DNA of 64,000 nt from Pseudomonas putida. GTDB taxonomy: Bacteria; Pseudomonadota; Gammaproteobacteria; Pseudomonadales; Pseudomonadaceae. Made by a program: the position numbers and the translations under genes. Below, piece after piece: positions 41,765 through 50,790 of the stretch. Position 1 is the stretch's first letter; every line of letters begins with the position of its first letter. The notes beneath the pieces were generated by a model. The model made no database searches, was not told where the DNA came from, and was given only the letters and a program-made list of their open reading frames with translations. The DNA lies in NCBI RefSeq assembly GCF_002025705.1, contig NZ_CP018846.1:5695501-5759500 (forward strand). The letters are read 5' to 3'.

Positions 41765-42534
41765 GCGACGCCCTGATCCGCCTCGAGCAGGTCGGCGTCA
41801 GCTTTGGCGGCGAGGCCGTGCTCGACAACATCGACCTGTCGGTAGCACCCGGCCAGATCGTTACCCTGATCGGCCCCAACGGCGCCGGCAAGACCACCCT
41901 GGTGCGCGCCGTGCTCGGGCTGCTCAAGCCGCACCGCGGCAAGGTCTGGCGCAAGCCGAAGCTGCGTATCGGCTACATGCCGCAAAAGATCCAGGTGGAC
42001 GCCACGCTGCCACTTTCGGTATTGCGCTTCTTGCGTCTGGTACCCGGGGTAGACCGTGCGGCAGCCTTGTCGGCACTGCAGGAAGTTGGTGCTGAACAGG
42101 TCATCGACAGCCCGATCCAGACCATTTCCGGCGGCGAGATGCAGCGCGTGCTGCTGGCCCGGGCGCTGCTGCGCGAGCCACAGCTGCTGGTACTCGACGA
42201 GCCGGTGCAGGGCGTCGACGTAGTCGGCCAGACCGAGCTGTACAACCTGATCACACGCCTGCGCGACCGCCACGGCTGCGGCGTGCTGATGGTCTCCCAC
42301 GACCTGCACCTGGTGATGAGCGCCACCGACCAGGTGGTCTGCCTGAACCGCCACGTGTGCTGCTCGGGTCACCCCGAGCAAGTCAGTAACGACCCCGCCT
42401 TTGTCGAACTGTTCGGCCAGAACGCCCCAAGCCTGGCCGTCTATCACCACCATCACGACCACAGCCACGACCTGCACGGCTCGGTCGTCGCCCCTGGCGC
42501 CCATGTTCACGGAGAGCACTGCAAGCATGGCTGA
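41761..42534 (+). CDS. znuC: Zinc ABC transporter ATPase ZnuC
   Basis: A 257-aa ATPase with Walker A GPNGAGKTT (about 38-46), signature ISGGEMQR, Walker B LLVLDEPVQGVD and H-loop MVSHD. After residue 225 comes a histidine-rich tail (YHHHHDHSHDLHG, then HVHGEHCKHG), typical of zinc systems. The start codon overlaps the zur stop (ATGA), so regulator and ATPase are coupled; it overlaps znuB by 8 bp. Confidence 0.95.
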   Translation: MSDALIRLEQVGVSFGGEAVLDNIDLSVAPGQIVTLIGPNGAGKTTLVRAVLGLLKPHRGKVWRKPKLRIGYMPQKIQVDATLPLSVLRFLRLVPGVDRAAALSALQEVGAEQVIDSPIQTISGGEMQRVLLARALLREPQLLVLDEPVQGVDVVGQTELYNLITRLRDRHGCGVLMVSHDLHLVMSATDQVVCLNRHVCCSGHPEQVSNDPAFVELFGQNAPSLAVYHHHHDHSHDLHGSVVAPGAHVHGEHCKHG

Positions 42535-43309
42535 TTTTCTTCTTTACGCCTTGCTTGCGGGTTTGTCCCTGGCAGTGGTCGCGGGCCCGCTCGGCTCGTT
42601 CGTGGTGTGGCGGCGCATGGCCTACTTCGGCGATACCCTGTCCCATGCCGCGCTGCTGGGCGTGGCCATGGGCTTCGTGCTGGATGTGAGCCCGGCCCTG
42701 GCGGTGACCGTGGGCTGTCTGCTGCTGGCAATCCTGCTGGTGACCTTGCAGCAACGCCAGCCATTGGCCTCCGACACCCTGCTCGGCATCCTCGCCCCCA
42801 GCACCCTGTCGCTGGGCCTGGTGGTGCTGAGCTTCATGCATGACGTGCGTATCGACCTGATGGCCTACCTGTTCGGCGACCTGCTGGCCATTAGCACTAC
42901 CGACCTGGCCTGGATCCTCGGCGGTAGCGCGCTGGTCCTGCTGCTGCTCGCCGCGCTGTGGCGGCCGTTGCTGGCCATCACCGTGCACGAAGAACTGGCC
43001 ATGGTCGAGGGGCTGCCCGTGGCCGGCCTGCGCATGGCGCTGATGTTGCTGATCGCCGTGGTGATCGCCGTGGCCATGAAGATCGTCGGTGTATTGCTGA
43101 TCACCTCGCTGCTGATCATTCCCGCCGCCGCCGCGCAGCGTCACGCCCGCTCGCCAGAGCAGATGGCGCTGGCCGCAACGCTGATCGGCATTACCTCGGT
43201 GTGCGGTGGCCTGGCCATGTCCTGGTTCAAGGACACCCCGGCCGGGCCATCGATCGTGGTCTGCGCGGCGGTGCTATTCTTGCTGAGCCTGGCCCTGCCA
43301 AAACGTTGA
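42527..43309 (+). CDS. znuB: Zinc ABC transporter permease ZnuB
   Basis: A 260-aa permease of the ABC-3 family with about eight membrane helices. Hallmarks: PLGSFVVWRRMAYFGDTLSHAALLG near the start and KIVGVLLITSLLIIPAAAAQ near 190. It starts within the end of znuC behind GGAG. A perfect 10-bp hairpin follows the stop by a few bases. Confidence 0.94.
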   Translation: MADFLLYALLAGLSLAVVAGPLGSFVVWRRMAYFGDTLSHAALLGVAMGFVLDVSPALAVTVGCLLLAILLVTLQQRQPLASDTLLGILAPSTLSLGLVVLSFMHDVRIDLMAYLFGDLLAISTTDLAWILGGSALVLLLLAALWRPLLAITVHEELAMVEGLPVAGLRMALMLLIAVVIAVAMKIVGVLLITSLLIIPAAAAQRHARSPEQMALAATLIGITSVCGGLAMSWFKDTPAGPSIVVCAAVLFLLSLALPKR

Positions 43310-43313
43310 AAAT

Positions 43314-43337
43314 CAGGGTGCACACAGGTGCACCCTG
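43314..43337 (+). terminator. Hairpin after znuB
   Basis: CAGGGTGCAC and GTGCACCCTG pair perfectly around ACAG, 4 bp after the stop. The U-tract is poor (CAACCTTTTC), so termination is likely but not certain. Confidence 0.6.
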
Positions 43338-43436
43338 CAACCTTTTCACGGGTAAAGGGTCTGTAAGACTTATTTTCGAGCGTGCGCACCTGGGTGTAGA
43401 CTTGCTCGCTTTTTGCGCAAATAGAGAGTCGCAGGA

Positions 43437-44144
43437 ATGAAGCCGTTCGCATCTCGTTATCTGCTTGTTGCCGCGTTTTCCCTGTTCCTGGCCGCGTGTT
43501 CCAGCGCGCCAGTCGAGCAGGCCGATGCACCTGCCCAAGCCGATGCCTGGCAGCAGCTGCAACAGAGTATCGCCAGCAACGAGCTGGCCACCGCCGAAGA
43601 CCAGCTGGCGGCGCTGCAGGCGCAGTCGCCTGATGATGCTCGCCTGGAGCAAAACCAGCGCCAGCTGGCCGAGGCCTATCTGAAACGTAGCCAGATCGTG
43701 CTGCAGAAGGGCGACGTCAATGCTGCCGCCACCGCTCTGGCACGGGCCCGGGCGTTGATGCCACAGGCACCGGCAGTGACCGGCGGCGATGCCGTGACCC
43801 AGGCGCGCAAGGCCGAGCTGGAGAAGGCAGAAGCGGCCTTGAAGGCTGCCGAGGCCAAGCCACAGGCGCGCGTGATCGACCCGACGGCGCCGAGCACCGT
43901 GATTGCACTGAAGACCACCGACATTCGGGCGATGCGCCGCCAGCTCGACGAAATTGCCAAGGACGTGGTCAATTACCAGTGTGAGGTGGTGTTCCAGGTG
44001 CCGCGCACTCAGGATGCGCCTTGGCTCAAGAACCTGCTGGAGAAGCGCGTGCACAAGCTCGACAGCGGCTTCGAGCTGAAACAGAAGCATGAGATCCAGC
44101 GGTCGATGCCGGCGCAGGTGGTGCTGGTCCCGCATCAGCGTTGA
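43437..44144 (+). CDS. Lipoprotein with tetratricopeptide-like helices
   Basis: A 235-aa lipoprotein (lipobox LAAC, cysteine near 21). Residues about 35-145 are alanine-rich helices with a TPR-like pattern (ASNELATAEDQLAALQAQSPDDARLEQ, broken here into LAEAYLKRSQIVLQKGDVNAA). The C-terminal 90 residues include DPTAPSTVIALKTTD and VNYQCEVVFQVPR. The same gene lies between znuB and metN in P. aeruginosa. Function unknown; probably an outer-membrane or peptidoglycan-associated protein. Confidence 0.75.
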   Translation: MKPFASRYLLVAAFSLFLAACSSAPVEQADAPAQADAWQQLQQSIASNELATAEDQLAALQAQSPDDARLEQNQRQLAEAYLKRSQIVLQKGDVNAAATALARARALMPQAPAVTGGDAVTQARKAELEKAEAALKAAEAKPQARVIDPTAPSTVIALKTTDIRAMRRQLDEIAKDVVNYQCEVVFQVPRTQDAPWLKNLLEKRVHKLDSGFELKQKHEIQRSMPAQVVLVPHQR

Positions 44145-44150
44145 GAATCT

Positions 44151-44270
44151 GGGGGCGCTACGCGCCCCTTTCCGACCGGTCCGGCGCCCCGGCAAAGCCG
44201 CTCCTACAAGGGCTTGCGATTTCCTGTAGGAGCGGCCTTGCGTCGCGAGAGGGCTGCAAAGCAGCCCCCT
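44151..44270. repeat. Two adjacent REP units
   Basis: One unit (44151-44208) ends in GGCAAAGCCGCTCCTACA, the other (44225-44270) begins TGTAGGAGCGGCCTTGCGTCGCG. The right unit reaches into the katE stop codon. Confidence 0.88.
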
Positions 44271-46398
44271 AGGCCGGCACAGCCTCAGCAGCAGCTTCCC
44301 GCTCCCACACCCGATGCCCTTCAACTGCTTTGACAAAGGCATCCACCACCTTCTGCTCATCCCCAAGCAGCAACCCCTTGTCCTCCTTGAGCCCAAGCTC
44401 CTTCGCCAGCTCCTTGGTCAACACCATTGCCTTCAGATGCTTGTAGCCCTCCAGCAGAAAGTGCTTCGCCAGCCCACTGGAACCCAAGGCCTTGTCCACC
44501 CCCTTGGGCACGACAATCCCGTCGAACATGATCGACGGCATCCCCTCCATCGACGCATCTACCGGCAACGCCTTGCCATCCGCCGTCTTCACCGGCGCCG
44601 AAGTCGGCCCCAGAAGCATTGGCCGTGCGCTTTCGGCTTCCAGCGCCTTGACCAGCTTGTCGACACTTGCGCCATCCACACCATCGGCGACCAACACTGC
44701 AATCTTGCGCCCCTTGATACCCACATCACCGGGGTGGTTCATCTGGCTCAACGCCTTTGACTGCGCGGGTTTGCTACCTTTCACCTGCACCGTTCCCTGC
44801 TTCGGCGCCGGCAGCCCGAGGTTAGCCGCCACCGCCGCCGCCAGTTTCAGGTCGATATTGGCGAGGATCTCGTTCACCTCACGCTGGCGGATGCTCTCAC
44901 GCTCCACCTTGCCCAATTCGAAACTGTAAGCCTTGATGATGTGCTGCTGCTCGGTCGCGCTCATGCTCTGGAAGAAAAGCCGTGCCTGGGAGAAGTGGTC
45001 GCCGAACGAGTCGCTGCGCTGGCGGATCTTGTGCGCATCAATGCGCTCCTGATAACTCTCGAAGCCACCGTCCTGCGCGGCAGGCGGCGTCTCTTTGGGC
45101 CAGCCGCCATCGATGGAATTGGGCTCATACGAAGCGCGGCCCTTGTCGATGGTCATGCGGTGCATCGCATCGCGCTGGCTGCTGTGGTTCGGCGCCACTG
45201 GGCGGTTGATCGGGATCTCATGGAAGTTTGGGCCACCGAGGCGGCTGATCTGGGTATCGGTGTAGGAGAACAGCCGGCCCTGCAGCAACGGGTCGTTGCT
45301 GAAATCGATGCCAGGCACGATATGCCCCGGGCAGAACGCCACTTGCTCGGTCTCGGCAAAAAAGTTGTCGGGGTTGCGGTTGAGCACCATCTTGCCCAAC
45401 AGGGTGACGGGTACCAGCTCCTCCGGGATAAGCTTGGTCGGGTCGAGCAGGTCGAAGTCGAACTTGTGTTCATCGGCCTCAGGCACGATCTGCACGCCCA
45501 GCTCCCACTCGGGGTAATCACCGGTCTCGATCGCATCCCAGAGGTCGCGGCGGTGATAGTCAGTGTCCTTGCCTGCAAGCTTTTGCGCCTCGTCCCACAG
45601 CACCGAGTGCACGCCCTGGCGCGGCTTCCAGTGGAACTTGACGAAGCTGGCCACGCCTTCGGCATTGATCATGCGGAAGGTGTGCACGCCAAAGCCCTCC
45701 ATCATCCGCAGGCTGCGTGGAATGGCGCGGTCGGACATGGCCCAGATCACCATGTGCGCGGACTCCGGCACCAGCGATACGAAGTCCCAGAAGGTGTCGT
45801 GAGCGGAGCCGCCGGTAGGCATCTCGTTGTGCGGTTCGGGTTTGACCGCATGCACGAAGTCGGGGAACTTGATCGCATCCTGGATGAAAAATACCGGCAT
45901 GTTGTTGCCAACCAGGTCGAAATTACCTTCATCGGTATAGAACTTGACGGCAAAGCCACGCACGTCGCGCACTGTGTCCCCTGAGCCACGCGGGCCCTGC
46001 ACCGTTGAAAAGCGCACGAAGACTGGGGTGATCTTCTCCGGGTCCTGCAGGAAACCGGCTTTGGTCAGCTCGGCATGGCAGCCATAGCTCTGGAAGTAGC
46101 CATGGGCGCCGGTGCCGCGGGCGTGGACGATGCGTTCTGGAATGCGCTCGTGATCGAAGTGGGTGATCTTCTCGCGCATGATGAAGTCTTCGAGCAGCGA
46201 TGGCCCGCGTGCGCCGGCCTTGAGGCTGTTCTGGTTGTCGGCGATCTTCACACCCTGGTTGGTGCGCAATGCCTGCCCGGTTGCGTCGCTGCGAAATGCC
46301 TCCAGGCGCTGCAGCTTGGCGTTGGTGTTGGCCCGGTCAGGGGTCTGGGTGCCGGCGGCCTCGCTGTGCTTGGGCGCGTCCGTCTTCTTGCTGGGCAT
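44269..46398 (-). CDS. katE: Catalase HPII (large-subunit haem catalase)
   Basis: A 709-aa large catalase. The haem catalase core (about 80-560) has the active histidine in RIVHARGTGAHG, the NNMPVFFIQDA segment and the proximal tyrosine region RLFSYTDTQ. A C-terminal class I glutamine-amidotransferase/PfpI-like domain (about 580-695) is typical of the HPII type. It removes hydrogen peroxide and is RpoS-dependent in E. coli and expected to be so here. The TAG stop lies in the flanking REP unit. Confidence 0.95.
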   Translation of the reverse strand: MPSKKTDAPKHSEAAGTQTPDRANTNAKLQRLEAFRSDATGQALRTNQGVKIADNQNSLKAGARGPSLLEDFIMREKITHFDHERIPERIVHARGTGAHGYFQSYGCHAELTKAGFLQDPEKITPVFVRFSTVQGPRGSGDTVRDVRGFAVKFYTDEGNFDLVGNNMPVFFIQDAIKFPDFVHAVKPEPHNEMPTGGSAHDTFWDFVSLVPESAHMVIWAMSDRAIPRSLRMMEGFGVHTFRMINAEGVASFVKFHWKPRQGVHSVLWDEAQKLAGKDTDYHRRDLWDAIETGDYPEWELGVQIVPEADEHKFDFDLLDPTKLIPEELVPVTLLGKMVLNRNPDNFFAETEQVAFCPGHIVPGIDFSNDPLLQGRLFSYTDTQISRLGGPNFHEIPINRPVAPNHSSQRDAMHRMTIDKGRASYEPNSIDGGWPKETPPAAQDGGFESYQERIDAHKIRQRSDSFGDHFSQARLFFQSMSATEQQHIIKAYSFELGKVERESIRQREVNEILANIDLKLAAAVAANLGLPAPKQGTVQVKGSKPAQSKALSQMNHPGDVGIKGRKIAVLVADGVDGASVDKLVKALEAESARPMLLGPTSAPVKTADGKALPVDASMEGMPSIMFDGIVVPKGVDKALGSSGLAKHFLLEGYKHLKAMVLTKELAKELGLKEDKGLLLGDEQKVVDAFVKAVEGHRVWEREAAAEAVPA

Positions 46399-46624
46399 GG
46401 TCGGCTCTCCTCATCAGTCTTCAGGCGTGCCCGTGTCGGGCTTGTTTAAGTAGTGACTGGAGGGCTTTGTCGAGCGTTCAATCAGAATTACCGGTTGTCG
46501 CGATATGCCCGAAGGATTGGTGCATTACGAAATAAATGCTAAGAACAGCTATGGGAAAAGGCTAAAATGCGCGACCCCAGCTAACCGCTGACCCAAATTT
46601 CATGCGCCCCACAAGGTTCGCTAC

Positions 46625-47632
46625 GTGATCGAGTTCCAACAGGTACATAAGACCTACCGCGTTGCCGGTAGGGAAATCCCCGCACTGAATCCGACCAGCC
46701 TGACCATCGAAAATGGCCAGGTGTTCGGCCTGATCGGCCATTCCGGCGCCGGCAAGAGCACCATGCTGCGCCTGATCAACCGCCTCGAAGAACCTTCCGG
46801 CGGCACGATCATCGTCGACGGCGAAGATGTCACCGCGTTCAACGCCAGCCAGTTGCGCGGCTTCCGTCAGCAGGTCGGGATGATCTTCCAGCACTTCAAC
46901 CTGCTGGCTTCCAAGACGGTCGCCGACAACGTCGCCCTGCCGTTGACCCTGGCAGGCGAGCTGTCGCGCAGCGAGATCGACAAGCGCGTCACCGAGCTGC
47001 TGGCCCGCGTCGGCCTGCAGGACCACGCGAAGAAATACCCGGCCCAGCTTTCCGGCGGGCAGAAGCAGCGCGTCGGCATCGCCCGGGCGCTGTCCACCAA
47101 CCCGAAGATCCTGCTGTGCGACGAAGCCACCAGTGCCCTCGACCCGCAGACCACCGCTTCGGTGCTGCAGCTGCTGGCCGAGATCAACCGTGAGCTGAAG
47201 CTGACCATCGTGCTGATCACCCACGAAATGGACGTGATCCGCCGGGTCTGCGACCGCGTGGCGGTGATGGATGCCGGCCAGATCGTCGAGCAAGGCTCGG
47301 TGGCCGACGTGTTCCTGCACCCGCAGCATCCGACCACCAAGCGCTTCGTCCAGGAAGACGAGCAGGTCGACGAAGGCGAGCAGCGCGACGACTTTGCCCA
47401 CGTGCCAGGCCGTATCGTGCGCCTGACCTTCCAGGGTGACGCCACCTACGCCCCATTGCTGGGCACCGTGGCCCGCGAAACCGGAGTGGACTACAGCATC
47501 CTCGCCGGGCGGATCGACCGCATCAAGGATGTCCCCTATGGCCAGCTCACCCTCGCCCTGATCGGCGGTGACATGGAAGCGGCGTTCGCCCGCTTCAAGG
47601 CAGCTGACGTACATATGGAGGTACTGCGTTGA
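46625..47632 (+). CDS. metN: Methionine ABC transporter ATPase MetN
   Basis: A 335-aa ATPase with Walker A GHSGAGKST (about 38-46), signature LSGGQKQR, Walker B LLCDEATSALDP, H-loop ITHEMD, and a C-terminal NIL regulatory domain (about 260-335) that binds methionine and inhibits transport. GTG start at 46625 behind AAGG. It overlaps metI by one base. Part of metNIQ, which imports methionine, including D-methionine in characterised systems. Confidence 0.95.
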   Translation: MIEFQQVHKTYRVAGREIPALNPTSLTIENGQVFGLIGHSGAGKSTMLRLINRLEEPSGGTIIVDGEDVTAFNASQLRGFRQQVGMIFQHFNLLASKTVADNVALPLTLAGELSRSEIDKRVTELLARVGLQDHAKKYPAQLSGGQKQRVGIARALSTNPKILLCDEATSALDPQTTASVLQLLAEINRELKLTIVLITHEMDVIRRVCDRVAVMDAGQIVEQGSVADVFLHPQHPTTKRFVQEDEQVDEGEQRDDFAHVPGRIVRLTFQGDATYAPLLGTVARETGVDYSILAGRIDRIKDVPYGQLTLALIGGDMEAAFARFKAADVHMEVLR

Positions 47633-48303
47633 TGGACGCCCTGAATTTCTTCGCCAACGTCGACTGGACCGAAATCTGGCTGGCCACCGTCGATACCATG
47701 ATCATGCTGTTCGGCTCGCTGTTCTTCACCGTGCTGCTCGGCCTGCCGCTGGGCGTGTTGCTGTTCCTCTGCGGGCCGAAGCAGATGTTCGAGCAAAAGG
47801 GCGTGTATGCGCTGCTGTCGCTGGTGGTCAACATCCTGCGCTCGCTGCCGTTCATCATCCTGCTGATCGTGATGATCCCGTTCACCGTGCTGATCACCGG
47901 CACTTCGCTGGGTGTCGCCGGCGCCATCCCGCCGCTGGTGGTGGGGGCCACGCCGTTCTTCGCGCGTCTGGTGGAAACCGCCCTGCGTGAGGTGGACCGC
48001 GGCATCATCGAAGCCACCCAGTCAATGGGCGCCACCACCCGCCAGATCATCACCAGTGCGCTGCTGCCTGAGGCCCGCCCGGGCATCTTCGCGGCGATTA
48101 CCGTCACCGCCATCACCTTGGTGTCGTACACCGCCATGGCCGGTGTGGTCGGCGCTGGCGGCCTGGGCGACCTGGCCATCCGCTTCGGTTACCAGCGCTT
48201 CCAGACCGACGTGATGGTGGTCACCGTGGTGCTGCTGCTGGTTCTGGTTCAAGTCCTGCAGAGCGTGGGCGACAAACTGGTCGTGCATTTTTCCCGTAAG
48301 TAA
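47632..48303 (+). CDS. metI: Methionine ABC transporter permease MetI
   Basis: A 223-aa permease with five membrane helices and the EAA-loop motif (ALREVDRGIIEATQSMGATTRQI). The ATG at 47632 overlaps the metN TGA. It pairs with MetN and MetQ. The following 64 bp to metQ contain a GGGTCGG/CCGACCC stem. Confidence 0.94.
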   Translation: MDALNFFANVDWTEIWLATVDTMIMLFGSLFFTVLLGLPLGVLLFLCGPKQMFEQKGVYALLSLVVNILRSLPFIILLIVMIPFTVLITGTSLGVAGAIPPLVVGATPFFARLVETALREVDRGIIEATQSMGATTRQIITSALLPEARPGIFAAITVTAITLVSYTAMAGVVGAGGLGDLAIRFGYQRFQTDVMVVTVVLLLVLVQVLQSVGDKLVVHFSRK

Positions 48304-48310
48304 CCCCAAT

Positions 48311-48331
48311 GGGGTCGGCCCGGCCGACCCG
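48311..48331 (+). repeat. GC stem between metI and metQ
   Basis: GGGTCGG and CCGACCC pair in a compact hairpin without a T-run. It may set the relative level of metQ mRNA, as stems between ABC genes and their binding-protein gene often do. Confidence 0.5.
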
Positions 48332-48367
48332 TTCGGGGGCCGTCGCGGCCCTCACAAGGAGTGATTC

Positions 48368-49138
48368 ATGAAGAAGCTGCTTGCTGTCGCTGCCGCCGTT
48401 GCGGCCTTCTCGGCCCACGCCGGTGATCTTTCCGTCGCGGCCACCCCGGTGCCGCACGCCGAGATCCTCAACTTCGTTAAACCGCAACTGGCGAAAGAGG
48501 GCGTCAACCTCAAGGTGAAGGAGTTCACCGACTACATCCAGCCGAACGTGCAAGTCGCCGAAAAGCGCCTGGACGCCAACTTCTTCCAGCACCAGCCGTA
48601 CCTGGATGAGTTCAACAAGGCCAAGGGCACCAACCTGGTCAGCGTTGCCGGCGTGCACATCGAGCCGCTGGGCGTGTATTCGACCAAGATCAAGAAGCTC
48701 GACGAGCTGTCCTCCGGCGCCACCGTGGTCATCCCCAACGACGCCACCAACGGCGGCCGCGCTCTGCTGCTGCTGGACAAGGCCGGCGTGATCAAGCTCA
48801 AGGACAACACCAACATCCTGTCGACCGTGAAGGACGTTGCCGAGAACCCGAAAAGCGTGAAATTCCGTGAACTGGAAGCGGCCACCATCCCGCGCGTGCT
48901 GACCCAGGTCGATATCGCCCTGATCAACACCAACTACGCGCTGGAAGCCAAGCTGAACCCTGAGAAGGACGCGCTGGCCATCGAAGGGAAAGACTCGCCG
49001 TACGTGAACATCCTGGTTGCCCGCCCGGACAACAAGGACTCGGATGACATGAAGAAGCTGGCAGCAGCGCTGCACTCGCCTGAGGTGAAGCAGTTCATCA
49101 ATGAGAAGTACAAAGGCGCTGTGGTTCCGGCATTCTGA
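48368..49138 (+). CDS. metQ: Methionine-binding protein MetQ
   Basis: A 256-aa NlpA/MetQ-type periplasmic binding protein (ATPVPHAEILNFVKPQLAKEGV, PNDATNGGRALLLL, INTNYALEAKL). The signal peptide ends in AHAGDL without a lipobox cysteine, so unlike the E. coli lipoprotein it should be soluble in the periplasm. AAGGAG precedes the start. Last gene of metNIQ. Confidence 0.93.
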   Translation: MKKLLAVAAAVAAFSAHAGDLSVAATPVPHAEILNFVKPQLAKEGVNLKVKEFTDYIQPNVQVAEKRLDANFFQHQPYLDEFNKAKGTNLVSVAGVHIEPLGVYSTKIKKLDELSSGATVVIPNDATNGGRALLLLDKAGVIKLKDNTNILSTVKDVAENPKSVKFRELEAATIPRVLTQVDIALINTNYALEAKLNPEKDALAIEGKDSPYVNILVARPDNKDSDDMKKLAAALHSPEVKQFINEKYKGAVVPAF

Positions 49139-49149
49139 TCCGAAATCCC

Positions 49150-49261
49150 CGGGGCCGCTGTGCGGCCCTATCGCGACGCAAGGCCGCTCCCACAATGTAT
49201 GGCGCACGCCGATCCATGTGGGAGCGGCCTTGTGTCGCGAAAGGCCTGCGCAGCAGGCCCA
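49150..49261. repeat. REP pair
   Basis: Two units in inverted orientation (49150-49196 and 49217-49261) share CGCGACGCAAGGCCGCTCCCACA and its complement; they separate metQ from sco1. Confidence 0.92.
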
Positions 49262-49267
49262 GCAATC

Positions 49268-49900
49268 TCAATCCCGCTTGACCAGCCCGGGCAACTGCGC
49301 CACCAGTTTCTGGTTGTTGAACGGCGCACGAATGAACCCGCGCTGGCGCCCATCCGGCCCGACGACCGCCAGGTTGCCGCTGTGGTCAACGGTATACCCC
49401 GGTTTGCTGGTATCCGCCGGGATGAACGGAATGCTCAAGGCATTGGCCAATTTCTGAGTATCCTCGATCGACCCCGCCACCCCGACAAAATCCTTGTCGA
49501 AATAGCCCAGGTACTGCTTCAGCTGGTTCGGCGTATCGCGGTTCGGGTCCACACTCACCAGCACCACCTGCAGCCGGTCCACGGCCTCCTTGGGCAGCTC
49601 GCTCTTCACCTGGCGCAACTGGGCCAGGGTGGTCGGGCAGATGTCCGGGCAGTAGGTGTAGCCAAAGAACAGCAGCGACCACTTACCCTTGAGGTCGTCC
49701 AGCTGCACCGGCTGGCCATCCTGGTTAGTCATGGTCACGTCGGCCACCGCGCGGCTCTGCGGCAAGAGAATGATGCCGGCATCGATCAGCTCGGTCGGGT
49801 TGAGCTGGCCACGGCCATTGAGCACCTTGTTGACGGTAAGGCCCAGGATCAGCGCGACCAGGGCGACGAGGATGAAGACGGTTTTCTGGGTTCGAGTCAT
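49268..49900 (-). CDS. SCO1/SenC copper chaperone for cytochrome oxidase
   Basis: A 210-aa membrane-anchored thioredoxin-fold protein (helix about 7-24). The copper-binding CPDIC pair (YTYCPDICPTTL) and the conserved histidine in YTVDHSG are present. It delivers copper to the CuA centre of subunit II. It overlaps cyoE by 4 bp and is the last gene of the assembly group. Confidence 0.92.
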   Translation of the reverse strand: MTRTQKTVFILVALVALILGLTVNKVLNGRGQLNPTELIDAGIILLPQSRAVADVTMTNQDGQPVQLDDLKGKWSLLFFGYTYCPDICPTTLAQLRQVKSELPKEAVDRLQVVLVSVDPNRDTPNQLKQYLGYFDKDFVGVAGSIEDTQKLANALSIPFIPADTSKPGYTVDHSGNLAVVGPDGRQRGFIRAPFNNQKLVAQLPGLVKRD

Positions 49901-50790
49901 AGATTCAGCAACAGGTAGTGGTCAACGAGCAACGCGATGAACAGCGCGAACAGGTAACCGATGGAGTACTTGAAGGTTCCGATCGCCGCGTGCGGCCGGC
50001 TGCCACGGTACAACACCCAGGCCCATTGCAGGAAGCGCAGGCCCAGCGCCAGGGCACAGGCCAGGTACAACGGGCCGCTCATGTGGATGGCAAATGGCAG
50101 CAGGCTCACCGCCAGCAATATCAGGGTGTACAGCAGGATATGCAGCTTGGTGTAACGCTCGCCGTGGGTCACCGGCAGCATCGGGATATCGGCCTTGGCG
50201 TATTCCTCCTTGCGGTGGATGGCCAAGGCCCAGAAGTGCGGAGGCGTCCAGGCGAAGATGATCAGCACCAGCAGCAGGGGTTCGGCGCTGATATGGCCGC
50301 TTACTGCAACCCAGCCCAGCAACGGCGGTGCGGCGCCGGCCAGGCCGCCAATGACGATGTTCTGTGGCGTGGCGCGCTTGAGAAAGCCGGTATAAAGCAC
50401 CGCGTAACCGAGCAAGGAAGCCAGGGTCAGCCAAGCGGTGAGCGCGTTGGTGAACACCAGCAACAGCGCCATGCCAAGCAGCGCCAGGGCCAGGGCGAAC
50501 AGCAATGCTGGCAACGGCTCGACTCGGCCCTGGGCCAACGGGCGTTTGTGGGTGCGCGCCATCAGCGCGTCAATGCGCCGGTCCACCACATGGTTGACCA
50601 CTGCTGCGCCGCCTGCGCACAGGGCAATCCCCAGGTTGCCGAACAGCAGCACGCTCCAGCTGACCCCGGCGCGGGTCGCCAGGAACATGCCCGCCAGCGA
50701 GGTGATCAGCATCAGCACCACCACTTTGGGCTTGGTCAGCTCCAGGTAATCGCGCCAACCAGCACGCTGTGCGCTCAGAAGCGTCGCCAC
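49897..50790 (-). CDS. cyoE: Protohaem IX farnesyltransferase (haem O synthase)
   Basis: A 297-aa UbiA-type prenyltransferase with about eight or nine helices. The first aspartate motif NHVVDRRIDALMARTHKRP and the second-half region (HRKEEYAKADIPMLPVTHG) match CyoE/CtaB. It farnesylates haem B to haem O, the precursor of haem A made by the neighbouring CtaA. It overlaps ctaA by 16 bp and sco1 by 4 bp. Confidence 0.95.
   Translation of the reverse strand: MATLLSAQRAGWRDYLELTKPKVVVLMLITSLAGMFLATRAGVSWSVLLFGNLGIALCAGGAAVVNHVVDRRIDALMARTHKRPLAQGRVEPLPALLFALALALLGMALLLVFTNALTAWLTLASLLGYAVLYTGFLKRATPQNIVIGGLAGAAPPLLGWVAVSGHISAEPLLLVLIIFAWTPPHFWALAIHRKEEYAKADIPMLPVTHGERYTKLHILLYTLILLAVSLLPFAIHMSGPLYLACALALGLRFLQWAWVLYRGSRPHAAIGTFKYSIGYLFALFIALLVDHYLLLNL

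Noticed and set aside
46399..46624. SAM-type riboswitch or MetJ boxes before metN
   Set aside because: No AGACGTCT-type repeats or SAM-riboswitch core found; only a weak TAAAAT -10-like word near 46563.
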